NCBI GenBank assembly: GCA_035517495.1
Contig: DATIYT010000047.1
Coordinates: 124,001-188,000 of the forward strand
Direction: 5' to 3'
Length of the DNA stretch: 64,000 nucleotides
Origin: DASZHJ01 sp035517495
Lineage (GTDB): Bacteria; Pseudomonadota; Alphaproteobacteria; ATCC43930; CGMCC-115725
Positions within the stretch are counted from its first letter, which is position 1. Every line of letters begins with the position of its first letter. The translations under genes and the position numbers were made by a program. The notes under the pieces were generated by a model. It was given only the letters and a program-made list of their open reading frames with translations. It did not search any database and was not told where the DNA came from. This document shows, piece by piece, positions 15,266 to 24,684 of this stretch.

Positions 15266-16663
15266 TCAAATATGGATCGGATGGCCTAAAGCCCTAAGCG
15301 CCGCTTCCAAAAAGCCTTCGCTCTCAGTCGGATGAGCATGAATTGTCGCGGCAATGTCCTCGAGCCGCGAACGCATCTCGAGCGCGAGGCTGAAGCCCGC
15401 GGACAATTCGGCGATCCCGGTACCCACGGCTTGAATGCCGAGCACGAGATGATTATCGGCTCTGGCGACGACGCGGATGAACCCTGCCTCGCTGCCCAAG
15501 GTCATCGCGCGGCCATTTGCCTGAAAGGGAAACTGCCCTGTCTTGACCTCGATGCCGGCGTCCTTCGCCTGCTCGGGCGACAGGCCGACCGTCACTAGCT
15601 CGGGATCGGTGAAGCAAATTGCGGGGATGGAAACCTTGTCCCAGGCGCGTCTCTCGCCGGCGACGATCTCAGCCACCATTTCGCCTTGCGCCATCGCCCG
15701 GTGCGCCAACATCGGTTCACCCGTCACGTCCCCGATCGCGTAAACGTCGCGCATGGAGGTCCGACATCTGTCGTCGATGCGAATGAACGAGGCGTCCATA
15801 TCGAGGTCGATCGCGTCGAGGCCCCACGCCGCGGTTGCCGGCTTGCGTCCGACGGTAACGAGGATTTTGTCGGCGGCCAGCGTGACCGCCCGCCCGTCGG
15901 CGGTCTCGACGGCGAGGCCATCGTCTTTTGCCGCAGGGCCCTTTGCCTTGGTTCCCGTGAGCGTTTCGATGCCAAGCTCACGCAGCCGATTGGCGACGGG
16001 CCGCGTCAACTCTGCGTCGTATTGCGGAAGAATGCGCGACTGCACTTCGACGACGGTGACCTTAGCCCCCATCTTCGCGAAGGCGGTTCCGAGCTCCAGG
16101 CCAATGTATCCGGCACCCACGACGACGAGCTTGCCGGGCAGCTCCTTTAGCGCGAGCGCCTCGGTCGAGGAGATAACCTTGCCGCCGAACGGAAGAGAGG
16201 GGAGTTCGACAGCCTCCGATCCCGTCGCGATCACGACCTGCTCGGCACGGATCGCCTGCAGGCCTGTTTCAGTCTCGACTTCGATCGTCTTTCCGTCGCG
16301 AAACCGGGCCCAGCCCTGCACGACCTTTACTCCCGCTCTTTTCAGCAGGCCGGCAACGCCGCTATTGAGTCGACCCACGATGCCTTCCTTCCAAAGCACG
16401 GTCTTGGCGAGGTCGAGCGTGGGTCTGCCCACGTAAATGCCGAGCGGACTTTTACCCTCGGCGATCCGCACAACCTTTTCGAATTCTTCTGCCGCGTGAA
16501 TCAGGGCCTTGGATGGAATGCATCCAACATTGAGGCATGTTCCGCCCGGCTTTCGCGCTTCAACCACGACCGTGTCGATGCCGAGCTGACCCGCGCGGAT
16601 CGCACACACATAGCCGCCGGGCCCGGCGCCAATTACCAGTAGCTTGCAGGAGATGTCTTTCAC
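15266..16663 (-). CDS. lpdV: Dihydrolipoyl dehydrogenase (E3) of the branched-chain 2-oxoacid dehydrogenase complex
   Basis: A 465-residue flavoprotein that reoxidises dihydrolipoyl groups on E2 and reduces NAD. It shows the FAD-binding GAGPGGYVCAIRAGQLG, the redox-active disulfide GGTCLNVGCIPSKAL, the NAD-binding VVVGAGYIGLELGTAFAKMG, the second FAD motif YAIGDVTGEPMLAHRAMAQG, and the C-terminal catalytic HAHPTESEG. The start is probably the GTG at 16663, four bases after the E2 stop; frames further upstream would overlap E2. Last gene of the E1alpha-E1beta-E2-E3 operon, the same order as the Pseudomonas bkd operon, from which I take the symbol. Confidence 0.93.
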   Translation of the reverse strand: MKDISCKLLVIGAGPGGYVCAIRAGQLGIDTVVVEARKPGGTCLNVGCIPSKALIHAAEEFEKVVRIAEGKSPLGIYVGRPTLDLAKTVLWKEGIVGRLNSGVAGLLKRAGVKVVQGWARFRDGKTIEVETETGLQAIRAEQVVIATGSEAVELPSLPFGGKVISSTEALALKELPGKLVVVGAGYIGLELGTAFAKMGAKVTVVEVQSRILPQYDAELTRPVANRLRELGIETLTGTKAKGPAAKDDGLAVETADGRAVTLAADKILVTVGRKPATAAWGLDAIDLDMDASFIRIDDRCRTSMRDVYAIGDVTGEPMLAHRAMAQGEMVAEIVAGERRAWDKVSIPAICFTDPELVTVGLSPEQAKDAGIEVKTGQFPFQANGRAMTLGSEAGFIRVVARADNHLVLGIQAVGTGIAELSAGFSLALEMRSRLEDIAATIHAHPTESEGFLEAALRALGHPIHI

Positions 16664-16667
16664 GGCT

Positions 16668-18002
16668 TCACTCTTCCATGAAGATAAGTGCGGGCGTCTC
16701 CAGAAGCGCCTTGATGCGTTGGACGAACCGCGCGGCGTCCCAGCCGTCGATAACGCGGTGATCAAAGCTCGACGACAGATTCATCATTTTCTTGGGGACA
16801 AAGCTCGAACCGTTCCAGACGGGACGCACCGCGATCTTGTTGACGCCAATGATCGCGACTTCGGGGTGGTTGATGATCGGCGTCGTCACGACGCCGCCCA
16901 TCGCGCCAAGGGAGGTAATGGTAATTGTCGAGCCGCTGAGCTCTTCGCGCGTGGCCGTTCCAGCTTTTGCCGATTCAGACAGTCGGCTCATCTCCGCCGC
17001 GCAAGCCCAGAGATCGAGCGCCTCGACATGCCGGACAACCGGCACCATGAGGCCTGCCGAAGTTTGCGCCGCTATCCCGATGTGCACCCCGGCATGCACA
17101 TGCACCACACCCGCGCTATCGTCGTACAACGCGTTAAGATTGGGCTGCTCCGCAATCGCTTGCACCATCGCGCGCATCAAGAACGGCAGCAGCGTTAACC
17201 TCGGCTGGTCCTGTCGCTTCTGCTTGTTGAGCGTCGATCGGAGGTCTTCCAGGTCGGTGACGTCGACCTCTTCGACATAAGTAATGTGGGCGATATGAGA
17301 ATTGGCGACCGCCATCTTCTCGGCGATCCTGCGGCGAAGACCGACCAGCTTGACGTCATCGATGGCAGTCCTAACCTGAAGGATCGACGATCTCGTGGTC
17401 GCGGGACCACGAGAGATGAACGCATCGAGATCCTCGTGAGTGATGCGGCCGGCAGGACCCGTCCCCGGCACTTGTCGCAGATCGACCCCCGCCTCTCGCG
17501 CTCTCAAACGCACGGCCGGCGCCGCCAGCGGCTTCTCGCCTTCGCGACGAGGAGCCGCACGGAGGAACCGCTGTGACGGGCGGATATCGGGTGCTTCTCC
17601 CGGTTCGACACTGAGCGCCGGAGCCGCCGAGGAGGGATGCTCTACCACGTTGCTCGGGCGCGGCTTCGGCGGCCCGGGCGATGGAGCCGGTTTGACGGCG
17701 GGAGAAGGCGTTGCCTTCGGCAATTTCTCCGCTTGACCCGCCACGGAATCCTTCTCCTCGCCCGCGACCTTGAGACGGACAAGGTCGGAGCCGACCGCAA
17801 CCAGGTCACCGACCGCCGCCCCCAGCCAAATGACCTCGCCATTCACCGGCGACGGGATTTCCACCGTTGCTTTGTCGGTCATGACCGCCGCCAGCATGGT
17901 ATCTTCCTGGACCAGATCGCCGACCTTGACGTGCCATTCGACCACCTCGGCTTCGGCGACACCTTCGCCAACATCGGGCAGCTTGATCACGCGCTCGGCC
18001 AT
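16668..18002 (-). CDS. bkdB: Dihydrolipoyllysine acyltransferase (E2) of the branched-chain 2-oxoacid dehydrogenase complex
   Basis: A 444-residue E2. Residues 1-80 are one lipoyl domain with the lipoylated Lys in MTDKATVEIPSP; a Pro/Ala-rich linker follows; a peripheral-subunit-binding domain lies near residues 160-200 (RLRAREAGVDLRQVPGTGPAGRITHEDLDAF); the catalytic domain ends with SSFDHRVIDGWDAARFV, holding the acyltransferase His and Asp. It moves the acyl group from E1 to CoA. The start at 18002 gives MAERVIKLPDVGEGVAEAEV, the family N-terminus, one base after the E1beta stop region; an upstream frame is not credible. Confidence 0.94.
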   Translation of the reverse strand: MAERVIKLPDVGEGVAEAEVVEWHVKVGDLVQEDTMLAAVMTDKATVEIPSPVNGEVIWLGAAVGDLVAVGSDLVRLKVAGEEKDSVAGQAEKLPKATPSPAVKPAPSPGPPKPRPSNVVEHPSSAAPALSVEPGEAPDIRPSQRFLRAAPRREGEKPLAAPAVRLRAREAGVDLRQVPGTGPAGRITHEDLDAFISRGPATTRSSILQVRTAIDDVKLVGLRRRIAEKMAVANSHIAHITYVEEVDVTDLEDLRSTLNKQKRQDQPRLTLLPFLMRAMVQAIAEQPNLNALYDDSAGVVHVHAGVHIGIAAQTSAGLMVPVVRHVEALDLWACAAEMSRLSESAKAGTATREELSGSTITITSLGAMGGVVTTPIINHPEVAIIGVNKIAVRPVWNGSSFVPKKMMNLSSSFDHRVIDGWDAARFVQRIKALLETPALIFMEE

Positions 18003-18003
18003 C

Positions 18004-19017
18004 TCACTGCTCCATCGCCGCGAGCAGCGCGCGTCCGACGCGCGCCGGACCGGGAAAGTAATCCCACTCTTGCGCATGCGGATACGGCGTGTCCCAACCT
18101 GCGACACGGATGACGGGCGCTTCCAATTGATAGAAGCAGGTTTCCTGCACGAGCGCGGAGAGCTCCGCGCCGAATCCCGACGTCAACGTCGCCTCGTGAA
18201 CGACCACGCATCGGCCCGTCTTGCGGACAGACGCTTCAATGGCCGCGAGATCGAGCGGCAGCAGCGTGCGAAGATCGATGATTTCCGCGTCGATACCGAT
18301 ATCGGCAACGGCGGCCTCCGCGACATACACCATCGTTCCATAGGCGAGTATGGTGAGCGCGGTGCCTTCGCGCCGAACGGCGGCCTTTCCGAGAGGCACC
18401 ATGTAGTGGCCGTCGGGAACCTCACCAAGCTCGTGCTTCGACCAGGGCGTAATGGGCCGATCCGCCCGACCGTCGAAGGGGCCGTTATAAAGCCGCTTTG
18501 GTTCAAGGAAAATCACGGGATCGGGATCTTCGATCGCGGCTATCAACAATCCCTTTGCATCAATCGGATTGGACGGCACCACCGTCTTGAGGCCGCACAC
18601 GTGAGTAAAGAGAGCCTCGGGGCTCTGGCTGTGCGTCTGCCCGCCGAAAATCCCGCCGCCCGTCGGCATTCGCACCACGAGCGGACACGTAAACTGGCCA
18701 TTGGAGCGATAACGCAATCGCGCCGCCTCCGAAACGAGCTGGTCGTATGCGGGATATACGTAGTCGGCAAATTGGATCTCGACGCAAGGGCGAAGCCCAT
18801 ATGCGGCCATCCCCACGGCCGCTCCCACGATCCCGAGCTCGCTGATCGGCGTATCGAAGCAGCGGGTCTTGCCGTATTTCGCTTGCAATTGCTGGGTGGC
18901 GCGAAAGACTCCACCGAAAAAGCCCACGTCCTCGCCGAACACGACCACGTTTTCGTCGCGAGCCATCATCACGTCCATGGCGTCACGAATAGCCTCGATC
19001 ATGGTCTTGCGGGGCAT
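18004..19017 (-). CDS. bkdA2: Branched-chain 2-oxoacid dehydrogenase E1 beta subunit
   Basis: A 337-residue E1beta. It contains VVVFGEDVGFFGGVFRAT, DTPISELGIVGAAVGMAAYG (with the Glu that activates thiamine diphosphate), EIQFADYVYPAYDQLVSEAAR and the C-terminal GWDTPYPHAQEWDYFPG, all close to Pseudomonas BkdA2. It pairs with E1alpha as an alpha2beta2 enzyme that decarboxylates the 2-oxoacids of Val, Leu and Ile. Three bases separate its start from the E1alpha stop. Confidence 0.94.
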   Translation of the reverse strand: MPRKTMIEAIRDAMDVMMARDENVVVFGEDVGFFGGVFRATQQLQAKYGKTRCFDTPISELGIVGAAVGMAAYGLRPCVEIQFADYVYPAYDQLVSEAARLRYRSNGQFTCPLVVRMPTGGGIFGGQTHSQSPEALFTHVCGLKTVVPSNPIDAKGLLIAAIEDPDPVIFLEPKRLYNGPFDGRADRPITPWSKHELGEVPDGHYMVPLGKAAVRREGTALTILAYGTMVYVAEAAVADIGIDAEIIDLRTLLPLDLAAIEASVRKTGRCVVVHEATLTSGFGAELSALVQETCFYQLEAPVIRVAGWDTPYPHAQEWDYFPGPARVGRALLAAMEQ

Positions 19018-19020
19018 CTC

Positions 19021-20253
19021 TCAAACTCCCGCCTGCTGGCGTTGGCGACGCAAATGCGGTGGCATTTTCTCGTAGACGCCTTCGAACATATCGCGGACCG
19101 AGGGCCTGCCGCCGGAGTGCAGCGTACCGTGACTTTCGGCTTCTTTCTGGGCGGCAATGACGACGTCCATCACGTGCGCTTCCTCTTGTTTGTGGCGTTC
19201 CTCCGACCAGACACCGCGCTCGATCAAATGATTCTTGAGCCGGATCACGGGATCGCCGAGTGGCCAAGCATCGGATTCGGTCTTGGCGCGATAGGCCGCA
19301 GGATCATCGGAGGTCGAGTGCGCGCCCACTCTATATGTGACGTATTCGATCAGAGTGGGACCGAGGTTGCGGCGCGCGCGCTCGGCCGCCCATTTGGCGA
19401 CCGCATAGACGGCAAGATAGTCATTGCCGTCGACTCTCAGCGCCGGGAGACCGAAGCCCAGACCCCGCGCCGCGAAAGTGCCCGAGCTGCCGCGCGCGAC
19501 ACCTTGGAAAGTTGAAATCGCCCATTGATTGTTGACGATATTGAGCACCACGGGAGCCTTGAACGTTGAGGCGAAAACGAGTGCGGCGTGGAAATCGGAC
19601 TCCGCGGTCGCGCCCTCTCCGATCCAACCGATGGCGATCTTCGTGTCGTTCTTGATTGCGGAGGCCATGGCCCAGCCGACCGCCTGAATGAACTGGGTCG
19701 CCAGGTTTCCCGAGATCGAAAAGAATCCATGCTCTCTCGACGAGTAGAGAACCGGTAGCTGACGGCCCTTCAGCGGATCCCGCTCATTGGAGTAGATCTG
19801 GCACATCATCTCGACCAGCGAATAGCCACCGGCGATGAGCAGGCCCGCCTGGCGGTAGGTGGGAAAGTTCATGTCGCCGGGCGAAATTGCCTTGCGAACG
19901 GCGCAACTAATGGCCTCCTCACCCATATGCTGCATGTAAAAGGACGTCTTGCCCTGCCGCTGGGCCATCAACATACGTGCATCGAAGGCCCGCAGGGTCA
20001 TCATGTGACGGAGCCCTTCGAGCAATTCGTCGTCGGTCAAAAACCCGGCCCACGGGCCTACCGCTTGGCCCTCCCTGTTCAGCACGCGAATGATCGAAAA
20101 CGCCAAGTCGCGGATGGTTTTCGGATCGACGTCGACCTCGGGCCGCGCCACCGACCCCGCTCTTGGAATCGAAACATTGGCGAAATCGGGAGTTCCGCCG
20201 GGCCGAACCGCCGGCTCGGGTATATGGAGCGCCAACGGGGCATAGTCGGTCAT
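19021..20253 (-). CDS. bkdA1: Branched-chain 2-oxoacid dehydrogenase E1 alpha subunit
   Basis: A 410-residue E1alpha. The N-terminus (MTDYAPLALHIPEP) and the segment RQGKTSFYMQHMGEEAI match Pseudomonas BkdA1, as do NERDPLKGRQLPVLYSSRE and the thiamine-diphosphate motif (GWIGEGATAESDFHAAL to VVLNIVNNQWAIST). It decarboxylates branched-chain 2-oxoacids and passes the acyl group to the lipoyl domain of E2. First gene of the operon; a strong GGGAGG ribosome site precedes the ATG at 20253. No regulator such as BkdR lies next to it. Confidence 0.95.
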   Translation of the reverse strand: MTDYAPLALHIPEPAVRPGGTPDFANVSIPRAGSVARPEVDVDPKTIRDLAFSIIRVLNREGQAVGPWAGFLTDDELLEGLRHMMTLRAFDARMLMAQRQGKTSFYMQHMGEEAISCAVRKAISPGDMNFPTYRQAGLLIAGGYSLVEMMCQIYSNERDPLKGRQLPVLYSSREHGFFSISGNLATQFIQAVGWAMASAIKNDTKIAIGWIGEGATAESDFHAALVFASTFKAPVVLNIVNNQWAISTFQGVARGSSGTFAARGLGFGLPALRVDGNDYLAVYAVAKWAAERARRNLGPTLIEYVTYRVGAHSTSDDPAAYRAKTESDAWPLGDPVIRLKNHLIERGVWSEERHKQEEAHVMDVVIAAQKEAESHGTLHSGGRPSVRDMFEGVYEKMPPHLRRQRQQAGV

Positions 20254-20650
20254 CTTTTGCCACCTCCCTTTTAGCCCTGCTCATAACGCGCAACTTATCG
20301 GCCAGGGAACACCACGCGCGTGAAAGGCAATTTACGCGCAAGACCTCATTTGCGCGAATTGGACAACCGTCCATCATCAGTCATGCAACTTTGCAGACAT
20401 TCCTGCCGTTTTTCCAGAAGAAGCAGGGCGCATAGGAAGAGCCCACCCAAGGGATAGACGGGGCTCTCGCGCAAAAAGCGCGGGCAATCGCCGTCGCCAT
20501 TCTGTTGACGAAGCGCCGGGCTTGGCGCGACAGACGGCCTGACCGGCGCCGGCGCAGCCAAGTGGAAAGCTCGCACACTTCACGTGCGGCCGGCATCACT
20601 CGAGGATAGTGCTGCACTAAGGCTCAGAGTGCGCGGCGAGGCAACACGCC
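20254..20650. other. Promoter-bearing interval upstream of the bkd operon
   Basis: About 400 bases without a supportable gene. Only short Arg-rich frames are open. The bkd promoter should lie near its left end; I see no clear -35/-10 pair. Confidence 0.4.
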
Positions 20651-20920
20651 TCAACGAAAGGCGAGCTCCTCGGACGCTTCGGGCTTATCACGAACGCGGT
20701 GCAACAGGTACTCCCATGCCTCAGTGTCTTCCGCGAGGTATTGCTTGACCAAGGCCACGCATCGCGATTCATCTCCGCCGCCGTCCACCCACGCTCGCTT
20801 AGCAGCCGCGCGAGCGCGCTCACTCACGGGCCGTTCCATTTTGCTCGGTTTGTTGCGTCTTCCCAACAGTTTTGCGATCCGATTGGCCATGATAGCGGGG
20901 GAATCAGTCTTGTCGCTCAT
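20651..20920 (-). CDS. Small hypothetical protein
   Basis: An 89-residue charged, soluble protein starting MSDKTDSPAIMANRIAKLLG, with a middle rich in Arg, Lys and Glu (MERPVSERARAAAKRAW) and a C-terminal acidic helix. No family recognised. I prefer the ATG at 20920, with AAGCGAAGG upstream, to the one at 20974. It may be real because its composition is amphipathic and codon-like, but it could be a spurious frame. Confidence 0.42.
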   Translation of the reverse strand: MSDKTDSPAIMANRIAKLLGRRNKPSKMERPVSERARAAAKRAWVDGGGDESRCVALVKQYLAEDTEAWEYLLHRVRDKPEASEELAFR

Positions 20921-21052
20921 CGCTTTGCCTTCGCTTAGCTCTTCGCGTGGCCAATGTGGTTGGTGTCTCGACAAGGCGCAATGTTAGGTGGCATTGGAGT
21001 TGATTCAGGCGTGTCAAACCTGTGAGCGGATCACAGCGGGATTCTCCGAGCT

Positions 21053-21862
21053 CTACCGCTCGACAGCAAGGCGCACGAATTCTCGCTTCATGGTGTTGAA
21101 CTGGGCGAGATAGATGGACACGTCCTGATCGCCGCAGCGTTCGCCGGGTACCAACTTAAAGCCGCGGCGCGTGAAGGCCTCGGCGGGACCCGGGCCACAC
21201 AGATAGATAATGGCAGCGAGATCCTGCTTCTGCTCCGGATTTGCGCCGACGTTCGGTCCGTGCGAAAGAATCGCGGTAAGATGCGTTTCGAGGAACACCG
21301 CCGCCAGCTCGACGGCATTGCTCGGCAGGACGCGAGTATAGAAGCCATTGAACCAGCAATCATCCTTGACCACGTGCTCTCGGATGCAATAGCGCCGCGC
21401 GTCGGCGAAGGCCGCATCGGTCATTTGAAACATGCCGACGGAGCTCGAGGCCGGCCCATATATCCGAAAGGGATCCCAGGCCAGTTGCCAATGCCAATAG
21501 GTATGAGCCAGCGGGTCACCCGCGCCCTCCACTTGCGCCAACGCCGCCAAGACCTCGGGAGTTATGTCCTCAGTGGAGTAGGTGCGAAAGAGCGCTCCGT
21601 AGCGTCGCCAAGTTTCGCCGGGCGTTTTTTTGCTGCCGCCGGCGAACCATAGCAGTTCGGTTGGCTTGCGGGACATCTGGTACACAAGGTTAGCCGTCAA
21701 TAGGGCTGCGACCAGTGATACCGCCACGACGACGATTTGAAGCGCCGGCGGCGCGGCACTGAACTTCTGCAGGGTGCGACGCACGCGCTTGCGCAATCGG
21801 CGAGGTCGACGATGCAGGCGCCCCGCCCTGCCCTGACGAAGCACAGGAAACAGCCGAGCCAT
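21053..21862 (-). CDS. Lytic-transglycosylase-like membrane-anchored protein
   Basis: A ~269-residue protein. A very basic N-terminal stretch is followed by one membrane anchor (ALQIVVVAVSLVAALLTANLVY), then a periplasmic domain with lysozyme-like features: ALAQVEGAGDPLAHTYWHW (the Glu being the likely catalytic acid), the YGPASSSVGMFQMTDAAF segment typical of SLT-type transglycosylases, and a Cys pair (YC..DDCWFNG). It would cleave peptidoglycan glycan strands. Two further Cys lie near the C-terminus (IYLCGPG, GERCGDQD). I set the start at MARLF (21862); a longer form from 21901 is possible. Confidence 0.68.
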   Translation of the reverse strand: MARLFPVLRQGRAGRLHRRPRRLRKRVRRTLQKFSAAPPALQIVVVAVSLVAALLTANLVYQMSRKPTELLWFAGGSKKTPGETWRRYGALFRTYSTEDITPEVLAALAQVEGAGDPLAHTYWHWQLAWDPFRIYGPASSSVGMFQMTDAAFADARRYCIREHVVKDDCWFNGFYTRVLPSNAVELAAVFLETHLTAILSHGPNVGANPEQKQDLAAIIYLCGPGPAEAFTRRGFKLVPGERCGDQDVSIYLAQFNTMKREFVRLAVER

Positions 21863-22122
21863 CACGATCAGACTATCCCGAGGTGCAGGAACAAATTGCA
21901 CCAGACATCGTCCAACGGCCGGGTTTGACCCCTAAAGTGCATTCCGCGTCACCTCGAATAAATCTTACCAATAAACGCTCTCGGCCCCAACGGAGAGGGA
22001 GGACATGACCGTACTCCGCACGGCGGGTTCATGAAACCCACCGGCCATCGGACCGCCCGAAGAGACGGACTGGGGAGCTTCAGAGTAAAGTCGGTGATCC
22101 GCGGTATGGAGCGGGGGCGAGA

Positions 22123-22917
22123 ATGGCCAGCGAACTCACCTTCAAGGACGAGGCGGCGGCGGAGTATGATCATGCTTTCGCGCATGTCACGGCGTACTTC
22201 ATGCCCTTTTTGTTGCGTGCCGCCCGTCTTGCGCCGGGCATGCAGGTCCTTGATATAGCGACGGGCACTGGGCTCTCCGCCGAGGCGGCCCTCGCCGTCG
22301 TCGCCCCGGCTGGCCACATCACGGCCGCCGACATCTCCCCGGCCATGGTCGAGAGGGCGCGCAAGCGTCTCGGGAAAGCGCCGAATGTTTCGGTCTCGGT
22401 CGAGGACGGACAGGCGCTTTCATTCCCGGATGAGAGTTTCGATACGGTGCTGTGCAATCTTGGACTGATGTTCTTTCCCGACCCGGTGCGGGGTCTGTCG
22501 GAATTTCGCCGCGTCCTCCGCCCTGGCGGCCGCGCGGCCGTCTCTGTCAATACGGTGGTGGAGCGCTCTTACAATCATCAGATCAACGTCATGATAGCGC
22601 GGTATGTACCGAGCTTGACGGAGGCTATTACGCGCACTTTCGCGCTCGGCGAAGCTTCAAAACTCCGGATGCTTTTCAATGCGGCTGGCTTCGCTGACTT
22701 CGAGACCGATACGGTGAGGCACACCTTCATACTGCCGTCGTTCGATGCCTTTTACGGTCCCTTTGAGCGCGGCGGTGCTTCCACTGGTCAGGCGCTGGCC
22801 CGACTCCCCGAGGAAATACGCCGCGCGATACGCGAGGAGGCGCGGCGCGACCTCGCTGACACTGGCGGACCTATCAAAGCGGAAGCGGAGTACCGGATCG
22901 CCAGCGGCCGGCGCTAG
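22123..22917 (+). CDS. Class I SAM-dependent methyltransferase (UbiE-like)
   Basis: A 264-residue enzyme. Motif I VLDIATGTGLSAEAAL binds SAM; the acidic residue follows in ITAADISPAMVERARKRLG; later motifs are VEDGQALSFPDESFDTVLCNLGLMFF and EFRRVLRPGGRAAVSV. These are typical of UbiE/Coq5 and related small-molecule methyltransferases. No substrate can be named. Its ATG follows GGAGCGGGGGCGAGA. It stands alone, converging with a small secreted-protein gene. Confidence 0.87.
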   Translation: MASELTFKDEAAAEYDHAFAHVTAYFMPFLLRAARLAPGMQVLDIATGTGLSAEAALAVVAPAGHITAADISPAMVERARKRLGKAPNVSVSVEDGQALSFPDESFDTVLCNLGLMFFPDPVRGLSEFRRVLRPGGRAAVSVNTVVERSYNHQINVMIARYVPSLTEAITRTFALGEASKLRMLFNAAGFADFETDTVRHTFILPSFDAFYGPFERGGASTGQALARLPEEIRRAIREEARRDLADTGGPIKAEAEYRIASGRR

Positions 22918-22954
22918 AGCAGCAACCTTCAGTGCATCAGCATCGCCGCGCAGT

Positions 22955-23281
22955 TCATGGTGCACTGCAAATGCAGGGGCCGCCCGGGTTCACCGCGTTC
23001 AGCGGTACTCCCACATATACCTGGAAAGGATTTTGCCCAGATGGCTGCGTGAACGTACTCGGAGGATAATTATCCCTGCTGACCAACGGTGGGGGAGGCC
23101 CAGGCGCCGACGTTTGCGCGGCTAGCGCCTGAAACACCTGAAGGTCCTCGGGGGTCGGGCCGGAAAACGCCTCGAAGCCGGCGGTCACTCCGTCCATCTG
23201 ATTGTCGGTGAGCGGCTGGGCTGCCATAGTCGTACCGGCCATAAACGGTGCCACGCCCAGCACAAGAAGAATTTTCCGCAT
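22955..23281 (-). CDS. Small secreted protein with PLTDNQMDGVTAG motif (paralogue 4)
   Basis: A 108-residue protein: signal peptide MRKILLVLGVAPFMAGTTMA, then AQPLTDNQMDGVTAGFEAF, then a Pro-rich tail ending CICSAP. Signal, motif and leader match the gene at 2671-3018 very closely, but the C-terminal halves have diverged completely. This pattern (constant N-terminus, variable C-terminus) is typical of leader-plus-cargo peptides. The start at 23281 was chosen for the signal peptide. Function unknown. Confidence 0.72.
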   Translation of the reverse strand: MRKILLVLGVAPFMAGTTMAAQPLTDNQMDGVTAGFEAFSGPTPEDLQVFQALAAQTSAPGPPPPLVSRDNYPPSTFTQPSGQNPFQVYVGVPLNAVNPGGPCICSAP

Positions 23282-23360
23282 GCCATCCTCCTTCTGTCGA
23301 TGCGGCAGCAAGCGAGTTGGCTGATAACATCTAATTAAAACAACCAATTGCGGTAGGGAC

Positions 23361-23383
23361 GCAAAGGCGCATCAGTCGTAATC
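23361..23383 (-). promoter_or_regulatory. 23-base element shared with 3373-3395
   Basis: Twenty of 23 bases match 3373-3395. It lies 80 bases upstream of the start of the fourth PLTDNQMD gene, in the same orientation relative to that gene as the first copy. It is a candidate regulatory site of this family or the edge of a duplicated block. Confidence 0.4.
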
Positions 23384-23575
23384 GGATGCTCCTTTCGTGC
23401 GGAGAGCGAGCCTGATTAGGTATCGGCCGCGTCGGACAGCCGCGAGTGCGCGGGGAGTTTCCTCCTGACGATTTTGCCAAGTATAAAGAAACGCTGCGCA
23501 AAGCCGGTCCGCCCGGGTGAGCGGCGCCGTAGTGCATCTGTGACGTAGACGACACTCAGCAGTCGGAGAGCAATG

Positions 23576-24550
23576 ATGAAGGCAATCCGCGCTCATTCTT
23601 TTGGCGGGCCCGAGGTGCTCCAACTGGACACCGTTGATGATCCGGTGCCTGGCCCGGGCGAGGTCGTGGTCGAACTTCGTTCTGCGGGCGTCAACCCCGC
23701 CGATACCTACATGCGCAGCGGCACCTACGCCATTGTGCCAAAGCTGCCTTACATCCCCGGTGGTGATGGCGGCGGCATAATTTCCGCGATTGGTCCGGGT
23801 GTCACGGAGCACAAAGTTGGCGACCGAGTGTTTGTCGGCACCGCGCTCAGCCTTGATTTGACCGGCTGCTATGCGGAGAAGGTTAAGCGCAAAACGTCCG
23901 AGGTGCTGTCGCTTCCTAAGGGGATTACTTTTTCCCAGGCAGCGACCTTCGGCGTGTCGTATCCCACCGCCCATTATGCACTCTTCGAGCGCGGCCGGGC
24001 GCGACGCGGTGAAACCGTCTTCATACACGGCGCCAGCGGTTCCGTTGGCTCTTCGGCGATCCAGCTTGCCAAGCGGGCCGGTCTGACCGTGATCGGCAGC
24101 GCTGGCACATCGAAAGGGCTGGAGCTTGTCCGTGCAGAGGGCGCCGATCACGCGGTAAACCACGCCGCAGAGGGCTATATGAAAGACGTGCGCGGTTTCA
24201 CGGGAGGCAGGGGGCCGGAACTCATTCTTGAGATGCTCGCTAACGTCAACCTCGCGGCCGACATGGACGTCGCGGCGAAATTCGGCCGGATCATCGTAAT
24301 CGGCAATCGCGGAGAGATTACGATCAACCCGCGTGTCGCCATGACGAAGGAACTCGACATTCGCGGCATCGTGCTTTTCAACGCGACAGCAGCACAGATG
24401 AGGCCAATGATGCTGGACATCCTCGCCGGGGTGGCGGAGGGCTCGCTGCGTCCGGTAGTCGGCCGTGAGATGCCACTGTCGGAAGCGGCGGCGGCGCACC
24501 GTGCCGTACTGGAGCACGGCGTTGATGGAAAGATTGTATTGGTGCCCTAG
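23576..24550 (+). CDS. Zinc-type alcohol dehydrogenase superfamily quinone oxidoreductase
   Basis: A 324-residue medium-chain dehydrogenase/reductase. N-terminal MKAIRAHSFGGPEVLQLDTVDDP is typical of NADPH:quinone reductases. GEVVVELRSAGVNPADTYMRSG is the usual substrate lobe; GETVFIHGASGSVGSSAIQLAKRAG is the NADPH-binding loop. No zinc-binding Cys cluster is seen. It would reduce quinones or enones with NADPH. Two in-frame ATGs are adjacent (23573 and 23576); GGAGAG places the second at better spacing. Confidence 0.9.
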   Translation: MKAIRAHSFGGPEVLQLDTVDDPVPGPGEVVVELRSAGVNPADTYMRSGTYAIVPKLPYIPGGDGGGIISAIGPGVTEHKVGDRVFVGTALSLDLTGCYAEKVKRKTSEVLSLPKGITFSQAATFGVSYPTAHYALFERGRARRGETVFIHGASGSVGSSAIQLAKRAGLTVIGSAGTSKGLELVRAEGADHAVNHAAEGYMKDVRGFTGGRGPELILEMLANVNLAADMDVAAKFGRIIVIGNRGEITINPRVAMTKELDIRGIVLFNATAAQMRPMMLDILAGVAEGSLRPVVGREMPLSEAAAAHRAVLEHGVDGKIVLVP

Positions 24551-24684
24551 CCCTAGCGCGTTCCCGCTGTCGGGGAACCTGCGCCCATGGCCGCCTCTCG
24601 AATCCCGTGGCTACGAACAGCCCGGGACCGGCGGCCCGCGATAGTCGCTGCCGCCGGGGCGGTTTTCATGAAAGGCGCCGGCTG

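Noticed and set aside
17770..19515. A 581-codon plus-strand open frame
   Set aside because: Antisense to the E2, E1beta and E1alpha genes of the bkd operon, which are certain by homology.
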